From positions 27,547,816-27,611,815 of the forward strand of contig CM069606.1 in NCBI GenBank assembly GCA_035771175.1: a stretch of 64,000 nucleotides of DNA, read 5' to 3'. The position numbers were made by a program, and so were the translations under genes. The stretch's first letter is position 1. Every line of letters begins with the position of its first letter. The notes under the pieces were generated by a model. The model ran no database searches. It was not told the origin of the DNA and saw nothing but the letters and a program-made list of their open reading frames with translations. Positions 1 to 12,500 of the stretch are shown piece by piece. The DNA is from Paratinospora sagittata. Lineage: Eukaryota > Streptophyta > Magnoliopsida > Ranunculales > Menispermaceae.

Positions 1-474
1 GGTTTGCGTTCATGAGGCGAGGCGTAAGCCTCGATGCACTATGAGGTGTAAGCCTCACATTTTTCAAGAAATTACATAAAATAAATAATAAAAACTTTTT
101 AAAAATCTAAAAAATTACAACTGTCAATAAAAGAAAAAACAACTAAAATAAATGAAAAATGTAAACTAGATTTATTTATGTGTAGAATACTTTAGTGATT
201 TCTCTTAATATATTAATGATCTTAATTGTCATTAAAACCTTTAAGAACTACGCCCAAATCATATGCTAAGCTTTCCATATTTTAAGCTTTTAAGCTATTA
301 AAATCATGAACAAGTTGAAAGTTAGCAAAAATATTATAAAAATATTAGGTCTGTCATTTTTCCAAATTTGTTAGTTTATACAAATTGCAATTAGAATACT
401 TTCTCAAAAGTTTTATATTGTTAGGTTAGTATTTGTACTATTGTTAATAAACACAAAGATATATCATTAGAACT
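1..474. other. AT-rich flanking sequence, no gene seen
   Basis: No open frame or RNA gene could be supported here. Two short inverted repeats lie at the left edge: CGAGGC-GTAA-GCCTCG at 18-33 and TGAGG-tgtaa-GCCTCA at about 42-57. The rest is A/T-rich and resembles no family I recognise. Homology to the 1.2-kb satellite begins near position 475, so this is probably the sequence next to the edge of the array or an older insertion in it. Confidence 0.5.
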
Positions 475-1344
475 ATATCAAAGTGTTTTGAGTCAATGGA
501 ATGGTTCTTGAGTGCCAAAATATTAATTTTTCAAAAATAAGGCTATCCAGCAATTTGCCAAAATTCTCCAGAAGGCTAGTGCGCACTATCAGTGTTGAGA
601 GAACGCAGATAGAGTTCAATAATAAAACATTTAATTTTTGAAAAATTGTCTATAGCGCGTTATCCCCTTTGATAACTCGCTAGAGAGCTGTTGCCGTGAT
701 CTTTCCATCTTTAGTAAAATAGGCAATAGCGCGCTATAGGCCTTGATAACACGCTATCAAAAAGTCTAACAAACTCGAGCTCTCGGGTTTGTATATATCG
801 ATCTGCTATAGCCTGCTATCTGTCAATAGAGAACATGATACACCCAATAGCACACGATCCAAGTCATAGACTAAAATCTGATATTTCTAACGAGAAAAAT
901 GTTGACACTTCTGCTTGCTTGATTTTTCTATTCCTTACACAGTTTTGCCAGGTTATCTTAATTGAAATATTCTCTACTAATACCTTGACGATTCCCATCG
1001 TCTCACACGCCCAAAACAACTTTAGATTAAACAACGTTTTGAATTCAAATCATTACGCACTCTCTCGCTCTTTAACCTGCAACTGCTAATTTTATAAAAC
1101 CCTCATTCTCTAATTTTAAAAGATAAAACACACATAATTTTTGCAAGTTAGAAGGAGTTTTCCAAAGAGTGTTTAAATAGAAGAAAGTCGTGATTCCTAC
1201 ATTTGCCCAAACAAGCTTCAGAACGAATCAAAATTGCAAACTGTCTTGCAGATAACCTCATTATTTCGCAAGTTCTTCATTTTATCCCTTTTGTGCTGAG
1301 ATTTCCAGAGGCTATCTGTTGTTTTAAGCTGTAAGTATATGAAG

Positions 1345-1363
1345 TGTTCTCGGTAAGAGAACA
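1345..1363. other. Satellite hairpin TGTTCTC-GGTAA-GAGAACA (example copy)
   Basis: This is a perfect 7-bp inverted repeat with a 5-nt loop. It recurs once per monomer with minor variants (for example one arm as TGTTCTT) at about 2525, 3732, 5627, 8045 and 12890. It is lost in the 1410-bp units to the right by a deletion of about 45 bp between GAAGTGTT and CTAAGAGC. Confidence 0.7.
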
Positions 1364-1830
1364 CATCACCTGTATTTTTTTTTTCTCAGAGCTACTACAA
1401 CTAATCATCAACAACACATCGAACAATAGCTATCGAAGTCTACAAAGATCACGCTCGAAGATTGAAGACATATCTCATGTCTAATGCATTAGTTTTATCT
1501 TTGGTGTGTAGGGTAACTTCTCGATCAATCTCAACACTAAAACTCTGAAAATTGCAAAGTCTTCAAAATCACTTCGATATAGTTTTTGATTTTGAAAAAA
1601 TCTTTTCCTAAAGGTTTTAATCATAATTTTGAATGAGTTTTGAATTATTTAAAAGTTTTTAATCTTATATCAATATGTTTTGAGTTAATGGAATGGTTCT
1701 TTAGTTTTTCAAAAATAAGGCTATCCAGCAATTTGCAAAATTTTCCAGAAGGCACTAGCGCACTATCAGTGTTGATCGCACGCTGATAGGGTTCTATAAT
1801 AAAATATTTGTTTTTCCTAAAAATTGTCTA

Positions 1831-1915
1831 TAGCGCGTTATCCCTTTTGATAACTCGCTATAAAGTTGTTGCCGTGATCTTTCCATTTTTAGTAAAATGG
1901 GCAATAGCGCGCTAT
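1831..1915. other. Conserved hairpin/palindrome block of the satellite (example copy)
   Basis: In this monomer TAGCGCGTTATC (1831-1842) faces GATAACTCGCTA (1849-1860), giving a 12-bp stem with one mismatch and a 6-nt loop. About 73 bp later the perfect palindrome ATAGCGCGCTAT (1904-1915) starts a second, related copy of the same motif (TAGCGCG...GATAACACGCTAT). The pair recurs in nearly every monomer of both satellite arrays with only small changes. Function is unknown. It could favour cruciform structure or bind a dyad-recognising protein. Confidence 0.75.
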
Positions 1916-4070
1916 AGGCCTTGATAACACGCTATCGGAAAGTCTAAAAAACTCGAGCTCTCGGGTTTGTGTATATCGACCTGCTATAGCCTGCTATCTG
2001 TCAATAGACAACATGATACACAACCCAATAGCACGCAATCCATGTCTTAGACTAAAATCTGATATTTCTAACGAGAAAAATGTGGAGACTTCTGCTTGCT
2101 CGATTTTTCTATTCCTTACACAGTTTTGCCAGGTTCTCTTAATTGAAATATTCTCTACTAACACCTTCAGGATTCCCATTGTCGCGCACGCCCAAAACAA
2201 CTTTAGATTAAACAACGTTTTGAATTAAAATCATTATGTACTCTCTTGCTCTTTAACCTGCAACTGCTAATTTTATAAATCCCTCATTCTCTGATTTTCA
2301 AAGATAGAACACGCACGATTTTTGCAAGTTAGACGGAGCTTTCCAAAGAGTGTTTAAATAGAAGAAAGTCGTGATTCTTGCATTTGCCCAAACAAACTTC
2401 GAAACGAATCAAAATTGCAAACTGTCTTGCAGATAACCTCATTATTTCGCAAGTTCTTCATTTTATCCCTTTTGTGTTGAGATTTCCAGAGGCTATCTAT
2501 TGTTTTAAACTGTAAGTATATGAAGTGTTCTTGGTAAGAGAACACATCAAACAAGAACACATCACCTATATATTTTTTTCTAAGAGCTACTACAACTAAT
2601 CATCAACAACAGATCAAACAATAGCTATCGAAGTCTACAAAGATCAAGCTCGAAGAACGAAGACATATCTCATGTCTAATGCATTAGTTTTATCTTTGGT
2701 GTGTAGGGTAACCTCTCGATCAATCTCAGCACTAAAACTCTGAAAATTGCAAACTTTTCAAAATCAGTTCGATATAGTATTTCATTTTGAAAAAATGTTT
2801 TTCGAAAGGTTTTAATCATAATTTCAATGAGTTTTGAATGATTAAAAGTGTTTAATTTTATATCAAAGTGTTTTGAGTCAATGGAATGGTTCTTGAGTGT
2901 CAAAATATTAAATTTTCAAAAATAAGGCTATACAGCAATTTGCCAAAATTTTCCAGAAGGCTAGTGCGCACTATCAGGGTTGAGAGCACGCTGATAGGCT
3001 TCAATAATAATACATTTATTTTTTGGAAATTTGTCTATAGCGCGCTATCTCCTTTGATAACACGCTATAGAGTTGTTGCCGTAATCTTTCCATCTTTAGT
3101 AAAATAGGCAATAGCGCGCTATAGGCTTTGATAACACGCTATCGGAAAGTCTAAAAAACTCGAGCTCTCGGGTTTGTATATATCGATCTGCTATAACCTG
3201 CTATCTGTCAATAGAGAACATGATACACAATCCAATAGCATGCGATCCACATCTTAGACTAAAATCTGATATTTGTAACGAGAAAAATGTGGACACTTCT
3301 GCTTGCTTGATTTTTCTATTCCTTACACAGTTTTGCCAGGTTATCTTAATTGAAATATTCTCTACTAACACCTGGACGATTCCCATTGTCTCGCACGCCC
3401 AAAACAACTTTAGATTAAACAACGTTTTGAATTTAAATCATTCTGTACTCTCTTGCTCTTTAACCTGCAACTGCTAATTTTATAAATCCCTCATTCTCCG
3501 ATTTTCAAATATAGAACACACACGATTTTTGGAAGTTAGACTGAGCTTTCCAAAGAGTGTTTAAATAGAAGAAAGTCGTGATTCTTGCATTTGTCCAAAC
3601 AAACTTCGAAACGAATCAAAATTGCATACTGTCTTGCAGATAACCTTATTATTTCGCAAGTTCTTCATTTTATCCCTTTTGTGTTGAGATTTCCAGAGGC
3701 TATCTATTGTTTTAAACTGTAAGTATATGAAGTGTTCTTGGTAAGAGAACACAACAAATAAGAACACATCACCTATATATTTTTTTCTAAGAGCTACTAC
3801 AACTAATCATCGACAACACATCTAAGAAAAGCTATCGAAGTCTACAAAGATCAAGCTCGAAGAACGAAGACATATCTCATGTCTAATGCATTAGTTTTAT
3901 CTTGGGTGTGTTAGGTAACCTCTCGATCAATCTCAGCACTAAAACTCTGAAAATTGCAAACTCTTCAAAATTACTTCCATATAATATTTCATTTTGAAAA
4001 AATGTTTTTCGAAAGGTTTTAATCATAATTTCAATGAGTTTTGAATTATTTAAAAGTGTTTAATTTTATA

Positions 4071-4790
4071 TCAAAGTGTTTTGAGTCAATGGAATGGTTC
4101 TTGAGTGTCAAAATATTAATTTTTCAAAAATAAGGCTATCAACGTTTTGAATTCAAATCATTTTGTACTCTCTTGCTCTTTAACCTGCAACAGCTAATTC
4201 TATAAAACCCTCATTCTCTGATTTTCAAAGATAGAACACACACGATTTTTGCAAGTTAGACTGAGTTTTTCAAAGAGTGTTTAAATAGAAGAAAGTAGTG
4301 ATTCTTGCATTTTCCCAAACAAACTTCGAAACCAATCAAAACTGCAAACTGTTTTGCAGATAACCTCATTATTTCGCAAGTTATTCACTTTATCCCTTTT
4401 GTGCTGAGATTTCTAGGGGCTATCTATTGTTTCAAACTGTAAGTATATGAAGTGTTCTTGGTAAGAGAACACATTAAACAAGAACACATCACCTATATTT
4501 TTTTTCTAAGAGCTACTACAACTAATCATCAACAACACATCAAACAATAGCTATCGAAGTCTACAAAGATCAAGCTCGAAGAACGAAGACATATCTCATG
4601 TCTAATGTATTAGTTTTATCTTTGGTGTGTAGGGTAACCTCTCGATCAATCTGAGCACTAAAACTCTGAAAATTGCAAAGTCTTAAAAATCACTTCGATA
4701 TAGTATTCCATTTTGAAAAAAAGTTTTCAGAAAGGTTTTAATCATAATTTCAATGAGTTTTGAATTATGTAAAAGTGTTTGATTTTATAT
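4071..4790. repeat. Internally deleted satellite monomer
   Basis: This copy is about 720 bp long. The sequence runs normally to AAGGCTATC (ending 4140), then jumps to AACGTTTTGAATTC (from 4141), which in intact monomers lies about 490 bp further on. The missing part contains the palindromic ATAGCGCGCTAT block and the region where the recurrent short frames lie. Confidence 0.85.
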
Positions 4791-7700
4791 CAAAGTGTTT
4801 TGAGTCAATGGAATAGTTCTTGAGTGTCAAAATATTAATTTTTTCAAAAATAAGGCTATCCAGCAATTTGTCAAGACTTTCCAGAAGGCACTAGCGCACT
4901 ATTAGTGTTGATAGTATGCTGATAGAGTTCTATAATAAAACATTTGTTTTTCCTGAAAATTGTATATAGCGCGTTTTCCCCTTTGATAAATCGCTATAAA
5001 GCTGTTGCCGTGATCTTTCCATTTTTAGTGAAATGGCCAATAGCGCGCTATAGGCCTTGATAACACGCTATCGGAAATTCTAAAAAACTCGAGCTCTCGG
5101 GTTTGTGTATATCGACCTGCTATAGCCTGCTATCTGTCAACAAAAAAGATGATACACAACCCAATAGCACGCGATCCACGTCTTAGACTAAAATCTGATA
5201 TTTCTAACGAGAAAAATGTGGACACGTCTGCTTGCTCGATTTTTTTATTACTTAAACTGTTTTGCCAGGTTATCTTAATTGAAATATTTTCTACTAACAC
5301 CTTCATGATTCCCATTGTCTCGCATGCCCAAAACATTATGTACTCTCTTGCCCTTTAACCTGCGACTGCTAATTTTATAAAACCCTCATTCTCTGATTTT
5401 CGACGATAGAACACACACGATTTTGGAAAGTTAGACTGAGCTTTCTAAAGAGTGTTTAAATAGAAGAAAGTCGTGATTCTTGCATTTGCCTAAACAAACT
5501 TCGAAACGAATCAAAACTGCAAACTGTCTTGCTGATAACCTCATTATTTCGCAAGTTCTTCATTTTATCCCTTTTGTGTTGAGATTTCCAGAGGCTATCT
5601 ATTGTTTTAAGCTGTAAGTATATGAAGTGTTCTCGGTAAGAGAACACATCAAACAAGAACACATCACCTATAATTTTTTTTTCTAAGAGCTACTACAACT
5701 AATCATCAACAACACATCGAACAATAGCTATCGAAGTCTACAAAGATCAAGCTCGAAGATTGAAGACATATCTCATGTCTAATGCATTAGTTTTATCTTT
5801 GGTGTGTAGGGTAACCTCTTGATCAATCTCAGCACTAAAACTCTGAAAATTGCAAACTCTTCAAAATTACTTCGATATAGTATTTCATTTTGAAAAAATG
5901 TTTTCCGAAAGGTTTTAATCATAATTTCAATGAGTTTTGAATTATTTAAAAGTGTTTAATCTTATATCAAAGTGTTTTGAGTCAATGGAATGGTTCTTGA
6001 GTGTTAAAATATTAAATTTTCAAAAATAAGGCTATCCAGCAATTTGGCAAAATTTTTCGAAAGGCTAGTGCGCACTATCAGTGTTGATAGCACGGTTATA
6101 GCGTTCAATAATAAAACATTTGTTTTTTGGAAAATTGTCTTTAGCGCTATCCCCTTTAATAACTCGCTGTAGAGCTGTTGCCGTGATCTTTCAATCTTTA
6201 GTAAAATAGGCAATAGCGCGCTATATGCCTTGATAACAAACTATCAGAAAGTCTAAAAAACTCGAGCTCTTGGGTTTGTGTATATCGATCTGCTATAGCC
6301 TGCTATCTGTCAATAGAGAACATGATACACAACCCAATAGCACCCGATCCACGTCTTAGACTAAAATTTAATATTTCTAACGAGAAAAATGTGGACGCTT
6401 CTGCTTGCTTGATTTCTCTATTCCTTACACAGTTTTGCCAGGTTATTTTAATTTAAATATTCTCTACTATCACCTTCATGATTCCCATTGTCTCGCACGA
6501 CCAAAACAACTTTAGATTAAACAACGTTTTGAATTCAAATCATTATGTACTCTCTTGCTCTTTAACCTGCAACTGCTAATTTTATAAAACCCTCATTCTC
6601 TAATTTTCAAAGATAGAACACACACTATTTTTGCAAGTTAGACTGAGTTTTCCAAAGAGTGTTTAAATAGAAGAAAGTCGTGATTCTTGCATTTGCCAAA
6701 ACAAACTTCGAAACGAATCAAAATTGCAAACTGTCTTGCAGATAACCTCATTATTTCCCAAGTTCTTCATTTTATCCCTTTTGTGTTGAGATTTCCAGAG
6801 GCTATCTATTGTTTTAAGCTGTAAGTATATGAAGTGTTCTCGATAAGAGAACACATCAAACAAGAACACATCACCTATAATTTTTTTTTCTAAGAGCTAC
6901 TACAACTAATCATCAACAACACATCGAACAATAGCTACCGAAGTCTACAAAGATCAAGCTCGAAGATTGAAGACATATCTCTTGTCTAATGCATTAGTTT
7001 TCTCTATGGTGTGTAGGGTAACTTCTCGATCAATCTCAGCACTAAAACTCTAAAAATTGCAAAGTCTTCAAAATCACTTCGATATAGTATTTCATTTTGA
7101 AAAATGTTTTCCGAAAGGTTTTAATCAAAATTTTAAAGAGTTTTGAAATATTTAAAAGTGTTTAATCTTATATCAAAGTGTTTTGAGTCAATGGAATGGT
7201 TCTTGAGTGTCAAAATATTAATTTTTTCAAAAATAAGGCTATCCAGCAATTTGTCAAAACTTTCCAGAAGGCACTAGCGCACTATTAGTGTTGATAGTAT
7301 GCTGATAGAGTTCTATAATAAAACATTTGTTTTTCCTGAAAATTGTATATAGCGCGTTTTCCCCTTTGATAAATCGCTATAAAGCTGTTGCCGTGATCTT
7401 TCCATTTTTAGTGAAATGGCCAATAGCGCGCTATAGGCCTTGATAACACGCTATCGGAAATTCTAAAAAACTCGAGCTCTCGGGTTTGTGTATATCGACC
7501 TGCTATAGCCTGCTATCTGTCAACAGAAAAGATGATACACAACCCAATAGCACGCGATCCACGTCTTAGACTAAAATCTGATATTTCTAACGAAGAAAAA
7601 TGTGGACACGTCTGCTTGCTCGATTTTTTTATTACTTAAACTGTTTTGCCAGGTTATCTTAATTGAAATATTTTCTACTAACACCTTCATGATTCCCATT

Positions 7701-9591
7701 GTCTCGCATGCCCAAAACAACTTCAGATTAAACAACGTTTTGAATTCAAATCATTATGTACTCTCTTGCCCTTTAACCTGCGACTGCTAATTTTATAAAA
7801 CCCTCATTCTCTGATTTTCGACGATAGAACACACACGATTTTGGAAAGTTAGACTGAGCTTTCTAAAGAGTGTTTAAATAGAAGAAAGTCGTGATTCTTG
7901 CATTTGCCTAAACAAACTTCGAAACGAATCAAAACTGCAAACTGTCTTGTTGAGAACCTCATTATTTCGCAAGTTCTTCATTTTATCCCTTTTGTGTTGA
8001 GATTTCCAGAGGCTATCTATTGTTTTAAGCTGTAAGTATATGAAGTGTTCTCGGTAAGAGAACACATCAAACAAGAACACATCACCTATAATTTTTTTTT
8101 CTAAGAGCTACTACAACTAATCATCAACAACACATCGAACAATAGCTACCGAAGTCTACAAAGATCAAGCTCGAAGATTGAAGACATATCTCATGTCTAA
8201 TGCATTAGTTTTATCTTTGGTGTGTAGGGTAACCTCTTGATCAATCTCAGCACTAAAACTCTGAAAATTGCAAACTCTTCAAAATTACTTCGATATAGTA
8301 TTTCATTTTGAAAAAATGTTTTCCGAAAGGTTTTAATCATAATTTCAATGAGTTTTGAATTATTTAAAAGTGTTTAATCTTATATCAAAGTGTTTTGAGT
8401 CAATGGAATGGTTCTTGAGTGTTAAAATATTAAATTTTCAAAAATAAGGCTATCCAGCAATTTGGCAAAATTTTCCGAAAGGCTAGTGCGCACTATCAGT
8501 GTTGATAGCACGGTTATAGCGTTCAATAATAAAACATTTGTTTTTTGGAAAATTGTCTTTAGCGCTATCCCCTTTGATAACTCGCTGTAGAGCTGTTGCC
8601 GTGATCTTTCAATCTTTAGTAAAATAGGCAATAGCGCTATACGCCTTGATAACAAACTATCAGAAAGTCTAAAAAACTCGAGCTCTTGGGTTTGTGTATA
8701 TCGATCTGCTATAGCCTGCTATCTGTCAATAGAGAACATGATACACAACCCAATAGCACCCGATCCACGTCTTAGACTAAAATTTAATATTTCTAACGAG
8801 AAAAATGTGGACGCTTCTGCTTGCTTGATTTCTCTATTCCTTACACAGTTTTGCCAGGTTATTTTAATTTAAATATTCTACACTATCACCTTCATGATTC
8901 CCATTGTCTCGCACGACCAAAACAACTTTAGATTAAACAACGTTTTGAATTCAAATCATTATGTACTCTCTTGCTCTTTAACCTGCAACTACTAATTTTA
9001 TAAAACCCTCATTCTCTAATTTTCAAAGATAGAACACACACGATTTTTGCAAGTTAGACTGAGTTTTCCAAAGAGTGTTTAAATAGAAGAAAGTCGTGAT
9101 TCTTGCATTTGCCAAAACAAACTTCGAAACGAATCAAAATTGCAAACTGTCTTGCAGATAACCTCATTATTTCGCAAGTTCTTCATTTTATCCCTTTTGT
9201 GTTGAGATTTCCAGAGGCTATCTATTGTTTTAAGCTGTAAGTATATGAAGTGTTCTCGATAAGAGAACACATCAAACAAGAACACATCACCTATAATTTT
9301 TTTTTCTAAGAGCTACTACAACTAATCATCAACAACACATCGAACAATAGCTACCGAAGTCTACAAAGATCAAGCTCGAAGATTGAAGACATATCTCTTG
9401 TCTAATGCATTAGTTTTCTCTTTGGTGTGTAGGGTAACTTCTCGATCAATCTCAGCACTAAAACTCTGAAAATTGCAAAGTCTTCAAAATCACTTCGATA
9501 TAGTATTTCATTTTGAAAAATGTTTTCCGAAAGGTTTTAATCAAAATTTTAAAGAGTTTTGAATTATTTAAAAGTGTTTAATCTTATATCA
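4791..9591. repeat. Duplicated satellite dimer (two copies of about 2.4 kb)
   Basis: Monomer pairs 4791-7173 and 7174-9591 match each other much better than neighbouring monomers do. They share diagnostic variants: the first monomer of each has ATTAGTGTTGATAGTATGC and TATATAGCGCGTTTTCCCC, and the second has GATAGCACGGTTATAGCG. The first dimer carries a deletion of about 41 bp near 5333 that is absent near 7710. This is a local two-monomer higher-order unit. Confidence 0.75.
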
Positions 9592-12500
9592 AAGTGTTTT
9601 GAGTCAATGGAATGGTTCTTGAGTGTCAAAATATTAATTTTTCAAAAATAAGGCTATCCAGCAATTTGCCAAAACATTCCAGAAGGCACTAGCGCACTAT
9701 AAGTGTTGATAGCACGTTGATAGGGTTCTATAATAAAACATTTGATTTTCTTGAAAATTGTCTATAGCGCGTTATCCCCTTTGATAACTCGCTATAAAGC
9801 TGTTGCCGTGATTTTTCCATTTTTAGTAAAATGGCAAATAGCGCGCTATAGGTCTTGATAACACGCTATCGGATAGTCTTAAAAGCTCGAGCCCTCGAAT
9901 TTGTGTATATCGACCTGCTATAGCCTGCTATCTGTCAATAGAAAACACTATACACCACCCAATAGCACGCGATCCACGTCTTAGACTAAAATCTGATATT
10001 TCTACCGAGAAAAATGTGGACACTTATGCTTGCTCGATTTTTCTATTCCTTACACAGTTTTGCCAGGGTATCTTAATTGAAACATTCTCTACTAACACCA
10101 TCATGATTCCCATTGTCTCGCACGCCCAAAACAACTTTTGATTAAACAACGTTTTGAATTCAAATCATTTTGTACTCTCTTGCTCTTTAACCTGCAACTG
10201 CTAATTCTATAAAACCCTCATTCTCTGATTTTCAAAGATAGAACACACGATTTTTGCAAGTTAGACTGAGTTTTCCAAAGAGTGTTTAAATAGAAGAAAG
10301 TCGTGATTCTTGCATTTTCCCAAACAAACTTCGAAACCAATCAAAACTGCAAACTGTTTTGCAGATAACCTCATTATTTCGCAAGTTATTCACTTTATCC
10401 CTTTTGTGCTGAGATTTCCAGGGGCTATCTATTGTTTCAAACTGTAAGTATATGAAGGGTTCTCGGTAAGAGAACGCATCAAACAAGAACACATCACATG
10501 TATTTTTTTTCTAAGAGCTACTACAACTAATCATCAACAACACATCAAACAATAGCTATCGAAGTCTACAAAGATCAAGCTCAAAGAACGAAGACATATC
10601 TCATGTCTAATGCATTAGTTTTATCTTTGGTGTGTAGGGTAACCTCTCGATCAATCTGAGCACTAAAACTCTGAAAATTGCAAAGTCTTAAAAATCACTT
10701 CAATATAGTATTCCATTTTGAAAAAAAGTTTTCAGAAAGGTTTTAATCATAATTTCAATGAGTTTTGAATTATGTAAAAGTGTTTAATTTTATATCAAAG
10801 TGTTTTGAGTCAATGGAATGGTTCTTGAGTGTCAAAATATTAATTTTTCAAAAATAAGGCTATCCAGCAATTTGTCAAAACTTTCCAGAAGGCACTAGCG
10901 CACTATTAGTGTTGATAGTATGCTGATAGAGTTCTATAATAAAACATTTGTTTTTCCTGAAAATTGTATATAGCGCGTTTTCTCCTTTGATAAATCGCTA
11001 TAAAGCTGTTGCCGTGATCTTTCCATTTTTAGTGAAATGGCCAATAGCGCGCTATAGGCCTTGATAACACGCTAACGGAAATTCTAAAAAACTCGAGCTC
11101 TCGGGTTTGTGTATATCGACCTGCTATAGCCTGCTATCTGTCAACAGAAAGGTTGATACACAACCCAATAGCACGCGATCCACGTCTTAGACTAAAATCT
11201 GATATTTCTAACGAGAAAAATGTGGACACGTCTGCTTGCTCGATTTTTCTATTCCTTAAACAGTTTTGCCAGGTTATCTTAACTGAAATATTTTCTACTA
11301 ACACCTTCATGATTCCCATTGTCTCGCATGCCCAAAACAACTTCAGATTAAACAACGTTTTGAATTCAAATCATTATGTACTCTCTTGCCCTTTAACCTG
11401 CGACTGCTAATTTTATAAAACCCTCATTCTCTGATTTTCGACGATTGAACACACACGATTTTGGAAAGTTAGACTGAGCTTTCCAAAGAGTGTTTAAATA
11501 GAAGAAAGTGGTGATTCTTGCAATCGCCCGAACAAACTTCGAAACGAATCAAAATTGCAAATTGTCTTCCAGATAACCTCATTATTTCGCAAGTTCTTCA
11601 TTTTATCCCTTCTGTGTTGAGATTTCCAGAGGCTATCTATTGTTTTAAACTGTAAGTATATGAAGTGTTCTTGGTAAGAGAACACATCACCTATATTTTT
11701 TTTCTAAGAGCTACTACAACTAATCATCAACAACACATCAAACAATAGCTATCGAAGTCTACAAAGATCAAGCTCGAAGAACGAAGACATATCTCATGTC
11801 TATAGCATTAGTTTTATCTTTGCTGTGTAGGGTAACCTCTCGATCAATCTCAGCACTAAAACTCTTAAAAGTGCAAACTCTTCAAAATCACTTCGATATA
11901 GTATTTCATTTTGAAAAAATATTTTCCGAAAGATTTAAATCAAAATTTCAATGAGTTTTGAATTATTTAAAAGTGTTTAATCATATATAAAAATGTTTAA
12001 TCATATATAAAAGTGTTTTGAGTCAATGGAATGGTTCTTGAGTGTCAAAATATTAATTTTTCAAAAATAAGGCTATCCTGCAATTTGCCAAAATTTTTCA
12101 GAAGGCTAGTGCGCACTATCAGTGTTGATTGCACGCTGATAGGGTTCAAGAATAAAACATTTATTTTTTGAAAAATTGTCTATAGCGCGCTATCCCCTTT
12201 GATAACTCGCAATAGAGCCATTGCCGTGATCTTTCCCTTTTTAGTGAAATAGGCGATAACGCGCTATAATAGGCCTTGATAACACGCTATCGGAAAGTCT
12301 AAAAAACTCGAGCTCTCGGGTTTGTGTATATCGACCTACTATAGCCAGCTATCTGTCAATAGAGAACATGATGCACAACACAATAGCACGCGATCCACGT
12401 TTTAGACTAAAATCTGATATTTCTAACAAGAAAAATGTGGACACTTCTGCTTGCTCGATTTTTCTATTCCTTGCACAGTTTTGCCAGGTTATCTTAATTG

